From NCBI GenBank assembly GCA_025677835.1, contig JAIXMR010000049.1:105930-169929 (forward strand): a stretch of DNA of 64,000 bases. Direction: 5' to 3'. The notes under the pieces were generated by a model. It saw nothing but the letters and a program-made list of their open reading frames with translations, did not search any database and had not been told where the DNA came from. This DNA comes from Sporodiniella umbellata (Eukaryota; Mucoromycota; Mucoromycetes; Mucorales; Rhizopodaceae). This document shows positions 60,650-64,000 of the stretch, in pieces; the first letter of the stretch is position 1, and every line of letters starts with the position of its first letter. A program made the translations under genes and the position numbers.

Positions 60650-62659
60650 ATGAAAAACTTAAGCGTTGCAGGTCTACTAATACTTTGCGCCTCTTTTAAA
60701 GTAGATGCATCTATTGTAAACTCAAGAATATTCTCTGGTAACTTTAGCTTAACCTTAAAAAAACTGACTTAGTCTTTACTAATACTTTTGTTCAGCCTGT
60801 GTATACACAAATAAGAAAATTTTTTGTTTTGGCGGTGATAAGCAAAGATCTTTTGATGCACCTTTTGATGTTGAAAATACATTATACTCCCTTGACATTA
60901 ACCAGTACTACGGGCAGCCTAGTGAAAACCTAAACAATAAATGGAATACAGTTGTTCCCAACAATAAATTCGATACAGAAGTACGAAGAGCACCGCAATT
61001 TACAGCTTTAGCAAACGATAAAGGCTTTATTGTAGTGGGTGGTGGCAATCAAGGGTCTACAGGAGTCAACCATATTTTTGTCAATCAAACAATTATATAC
61101 AACGCTGTGGATAACACTTGGGAGACCTCAACTCCTTACTCGGAGGAAGGCAGAGGAATACGTCAAATGTACATATAAAAAACACACAATCAGCTCAAAG
61201 CAACAGGTTGGCTAATCGACTCTATAGGGATCTCGGAACTGCAATCAACCTACCCTCAGAAACTCAAGACACAATCGGATTCTATGGAGGCTTTGAGGAG
61301 TAAGTTTTTTTGTAGAATATACAGGATGCAATTTAAGGCACTAACAAACCAATTGCTAGATTTTATAATAGATCTACTCCAATGGTATCCGTAAACGGAC
61401 AGACTATACCCCCATTTCCTGACAATACTTCATCTGTCAGAGGCTTCGACTCATTAACTGTTTTCAACACTACATCAAAGGTATTTCCGTTTTTTTTTTT
61501 TTTAAAAAAAAAACAAAAAACTAAGACTATTTTTAGATGTGGAGTAGATTTGCCCCTCAGACCAATATTCCATCCAGCTTTTTCATTAATTCGCAGACTG
61601 TGACACTAAATCCCAAAACGGGAAAAATTTACTACTTAGGAGGAACTTACTACACACCTGATACTGGCTATAGGTTTTCCTTTTCTAACTCTTATGTATT
61701 TGATACCAAGCAAGGATCGTGGTCTCTGGTAAAATTTCAGGCACCACCTAATAGCAGAGTTCCCTCAGACAGACTTTACCATTCTGCCACCATGAGTATG
61801 TAATAGCCTGCAAGTTGATTAGCACATAAACTTACATTTTATATGATAGTGCCCAACTCTGAAGACATACTTTTGTATGGCGGCACAAATGACGGAAAGC
61901 TTGGTAAGAAGCAAAAAACTGATTACTTTATGTATCGCTAACATTATACAACTGAAGCTGTAACCGATTTCTGTTATACTCTCAACTTGAACACAAACCT
62001 TTGGACTGAGCAAGTAAATGTGTCTGTTCCTACTTCCGTAGCTTCGAGCGGTGCTCGTTTTGGCCATTCACGTATGATATACATAATCAATGTATAACAA
62101 ATAATTCACCTTTATCTAACTAATTGTACATATTTAGCTGTATTGGTCAACACAACCCTCTTCATTATATTTGGAAAAGATTTAAATGGGTATCCTAACC
62201 CCAATTTATTGACATTTGACATATCCAATATTTCGAACATTCATTACACCGCCACATACCCCTCTGTAGTAGCCCCAATCAACACACCCAATAGCACTAA
62301 TGTTCCCAAGTCCCTTGATGGCGATAATTCTTTAAGTTCTGGAGCAAAAGCTGGAATTGCTGTAGGATGCGTACTTGGGGTAAGTTGGTTGGATATACAC
62401 CTTTGATTGAAATTTTTTTTTGTAGGCTACTGCCATTATTGTTGGCGCTATCTTAATCTATCGCCGTAAAAGCAAAAGCAATAACAGATATAGACAAAAC
62501 GACCAAAATGTAATGCAGGTGGATTGGGACAAAATTGAGAGTCAGTACAGAGAATCACAAGCTCCACCTGTCTACACCAGCACTAGCGCAAGACCTTCGG
62601 GTGAATTTACTCGACAAACACCTGACGTACACTATGAAAAGCCTATGTCTTACAAATAG
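60650..62659 (+). CDS. Kelch-repeat single-pass membrane protein, paralogue B
   Basis: Nine exons: 60650-60737, 60796-61168, 61228-61299, 61360-61480, 61537-61795, 61850-61903, 61958-62071, 62138-62379 and 62426-62659; 518 residues. The first seven exons have exactly the lengths of paralogue A; exons 8 and 9 differ by minus and plus 6. Signal peptide MKNLSVAGLLILCASFKVDA, kelch motifs (CFGGD, FIVVGGGN, IGFYGGFE, IYYLGGTYY, ILLYGGTN), a membrane helix near the last intron and a tail sharing VMQVDWD and RQTP.VHYEK with A. It is head-to-head with A across 4.7 kb. Likely a cell-surface or secretory-pathway protein; ligand unknown. Confidence 0.85.
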
Positions 62660-64000
62660 ACCCTATACATTTTTATATGTGCGTATATATACATATATGC
62701 ACATTGTATTGATACAGTGCATACAATAATATTAATAATTTTCCCCTTCAATTTTTTTTAAAAAAAACAAAATGAAGTAAGCGTCTTTTTCTTCTTTTTT
62801 CTTGATGCTCTCAGTCAGTTGCTTGTGGTTTACTATGCAGTTATAAACGTATCGAGTAGTAAGAGGAGGGCGATAGCAATTATAAAGGCATAAAAAAACT
62901 ATCAACGAAATAAACAAATGAAGGATTTGTTGAGATCTTCAACAAAAGCAGCCCTCTTGATGCAAATTGAGATCAAATCTAACAGGATAAAATAAAATAT
63001 AAAACAAAACATATATTATCTCAAAACAATAGAGAAATGGTTCAGCCTAAAGATACGACAGGATTGGTGCAACTAAAGATAGAGCTAGTTTTTTCTCAAG
63101 CTTTGGAGCAAATCGTATTCCCAGTTTTAGTAGCAACTGTATGTTAGGGTATGAAAACCAAGTATAGAGATATTCGGTTTAAACAAAGTATTAAGGCACA
63201 TCCATAGTAAAATTATAACAGGATATCAATATCTCGCCAGCTGCTCGTGAGATGAGCTACGTTTGGGCAAAATTATAAAAGCTAAATTACAAAAAGAGCA
63301 GAAGATGCTTCTCATTGAATGTACAGATTTTTTACTTGTATATAAATAGGTGTGGGTGTACGGTTTATTTGGCTCTATCTCAAAATTGCAGAATGAGTTG
63401 ATGGGTGAAAGGCTTTTAAAAATTTCGTTGGATATTATAATGGCTATCCTTTGTATTTATTCTCTCCTTTTCTTTTGTTTTTATTGTTTGTCAAATTATA
63501 TAGACACCTGCAAAAAAAACAATGTTTATGATGAGGCGTTAAGCTCAAAGCAACATTTTTATATACTTTGCCCGATACATATAAGTCAGCAGTGGTTTTT
63601 AGTTATTTTTCAGCTGTAGCTGAGTTATTTAGCTCTACAAAGTTTTGAGAGTCTACTCATGTTTACTTAGAAGATGGTATTACCCCCTCTTTTTTTAGTA
63701 TCAAACAAAAGCTCAAGTAGAGAATAAAATGCTTCATAAAGAGGACTAATAAAACTTGCCAAATTGCTTTTCGAGATGTTGTAGTTATTTGAAAACGATA
63801 ACAATAATATATCTATTGACTCGCTTTTTATGTTGACATAACTTGACATCAAACCATGAGCGTTTAGAAATGGCTTCTTTTTTTTTTTTTTTTTTACTTT
63901 AGAGTAAGTTTTTGAAGTAGTCGAATATTTAGTAGCTGGAAAAAGACAAGAGATGAGCAGCACCGCGGATATGTCCACACATTAAAAAATCCTAACTTGT
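62660..64000. other. Right edge, no gene seen
   Basis: T/A palindrome at about 62752-62767 after kelch B. An open frame at 63350-63619 and another at 63667-63978 (-) are T/A-run driven and not accepted. The window may end before the next gene. Confidence 0.5.

Noticed and set aside
63350..63619. 89-codon plus-strand frame near the right edge
   Set aside because: Starts at GTG or TTG-like codons only, rich in Phe/Tyr/Cys as expected from AT-rich DNA, no domain.

Overview
The window is eukaryotic and looks like a filamentous fungus, most likely Mucoromycota (Mucorales-like). It is AT-rich with very many poly-A/poly-T tracts. Genes are split by short GT-AG introns, mostly about 45-80 nt. Several products are typically fungal (Mcr1-type cytochrome b5 reductase, Hos4-like ankyrin protein). 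No tRNA, rRNA, CRISPR array or bacterial-type operon was seen. The species call is inference; no marker gene settles it.

I rebuilt exon structures by hand for 14 spliced genes (one of them element cargo) and listed the unspliced ones. Left to right: an ALMT/FUSC-like membrane transporter (2302-4311, +); the DEAD-box helicase Spb4/DDX55 (8540-10417, -); a large ankyrin protein resembling Hos4 (about 14254-16695, +); mitochondrial NADH-cytochrome b5 reductase (17961-19227, -); a bifunctional chorismate mutase/prephenate dehydratase (21038-22440, -); the mitochondrial phosphate carrier (25359-26595, +); LTO1 (26761-27336, +); a kinesin-13 (28611-31370, +); an ANKRD54-like ankyrin protein (32258-33290, -); a long, partly disordered conserved protein (34048-36395, -); TIM17 (38781-39439, -); a NIP30/FAM192A-like protein (40304-40976, -) divergent from an RBM26/27-like RNA-binding protein (41514-43750, +); EMC4 (43838-44462, -); an unidentified multi-pass membrane protein (44508-45204, -); a small orphan (52267-52509, +); and two head-to-head kelch receptor-like paralogues of identical length (53922-55947, - and 60650-62659, +). 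Most of these are housekeeping genes for ribosome assembly, mitochondrial import and transport, Phe biosynthesis, ER membrane insertion and RNA metabolism. They are not a co-regulated pathway.

Between them lies an accessory layer of inverted-repeat, often TA-flanked elements. Two (6061-7330 and 47726-48793) share termini beginning CAGTGAGAACGGT and have long arms (196 and 163 bp). Each encloses a decayed gene that does not look like a transposase; the first contains an RIDIL...EFKK pattern reminiscent of PD-(D/E)XK nucleases. A different 2312-bp element (11596-13907), flanked by TA and with repeat-rich ends, carries an apparently intact two-exon C2H2 zinc-finger gene and two more coding-like frames. 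A third type (23899-25127) has arms derived from part of a small gene. A 77-bp CAGTG-type MITE sits at 57647-57723. The gene-poor stretches 45205-52266 and 55948-60649 also hold fragments of degraded coding sequence.

The strongest candidates for something undescribed are the long-armed inverted-repeat family with non-transposase cargo and the zinc-finger-carrying TA element.
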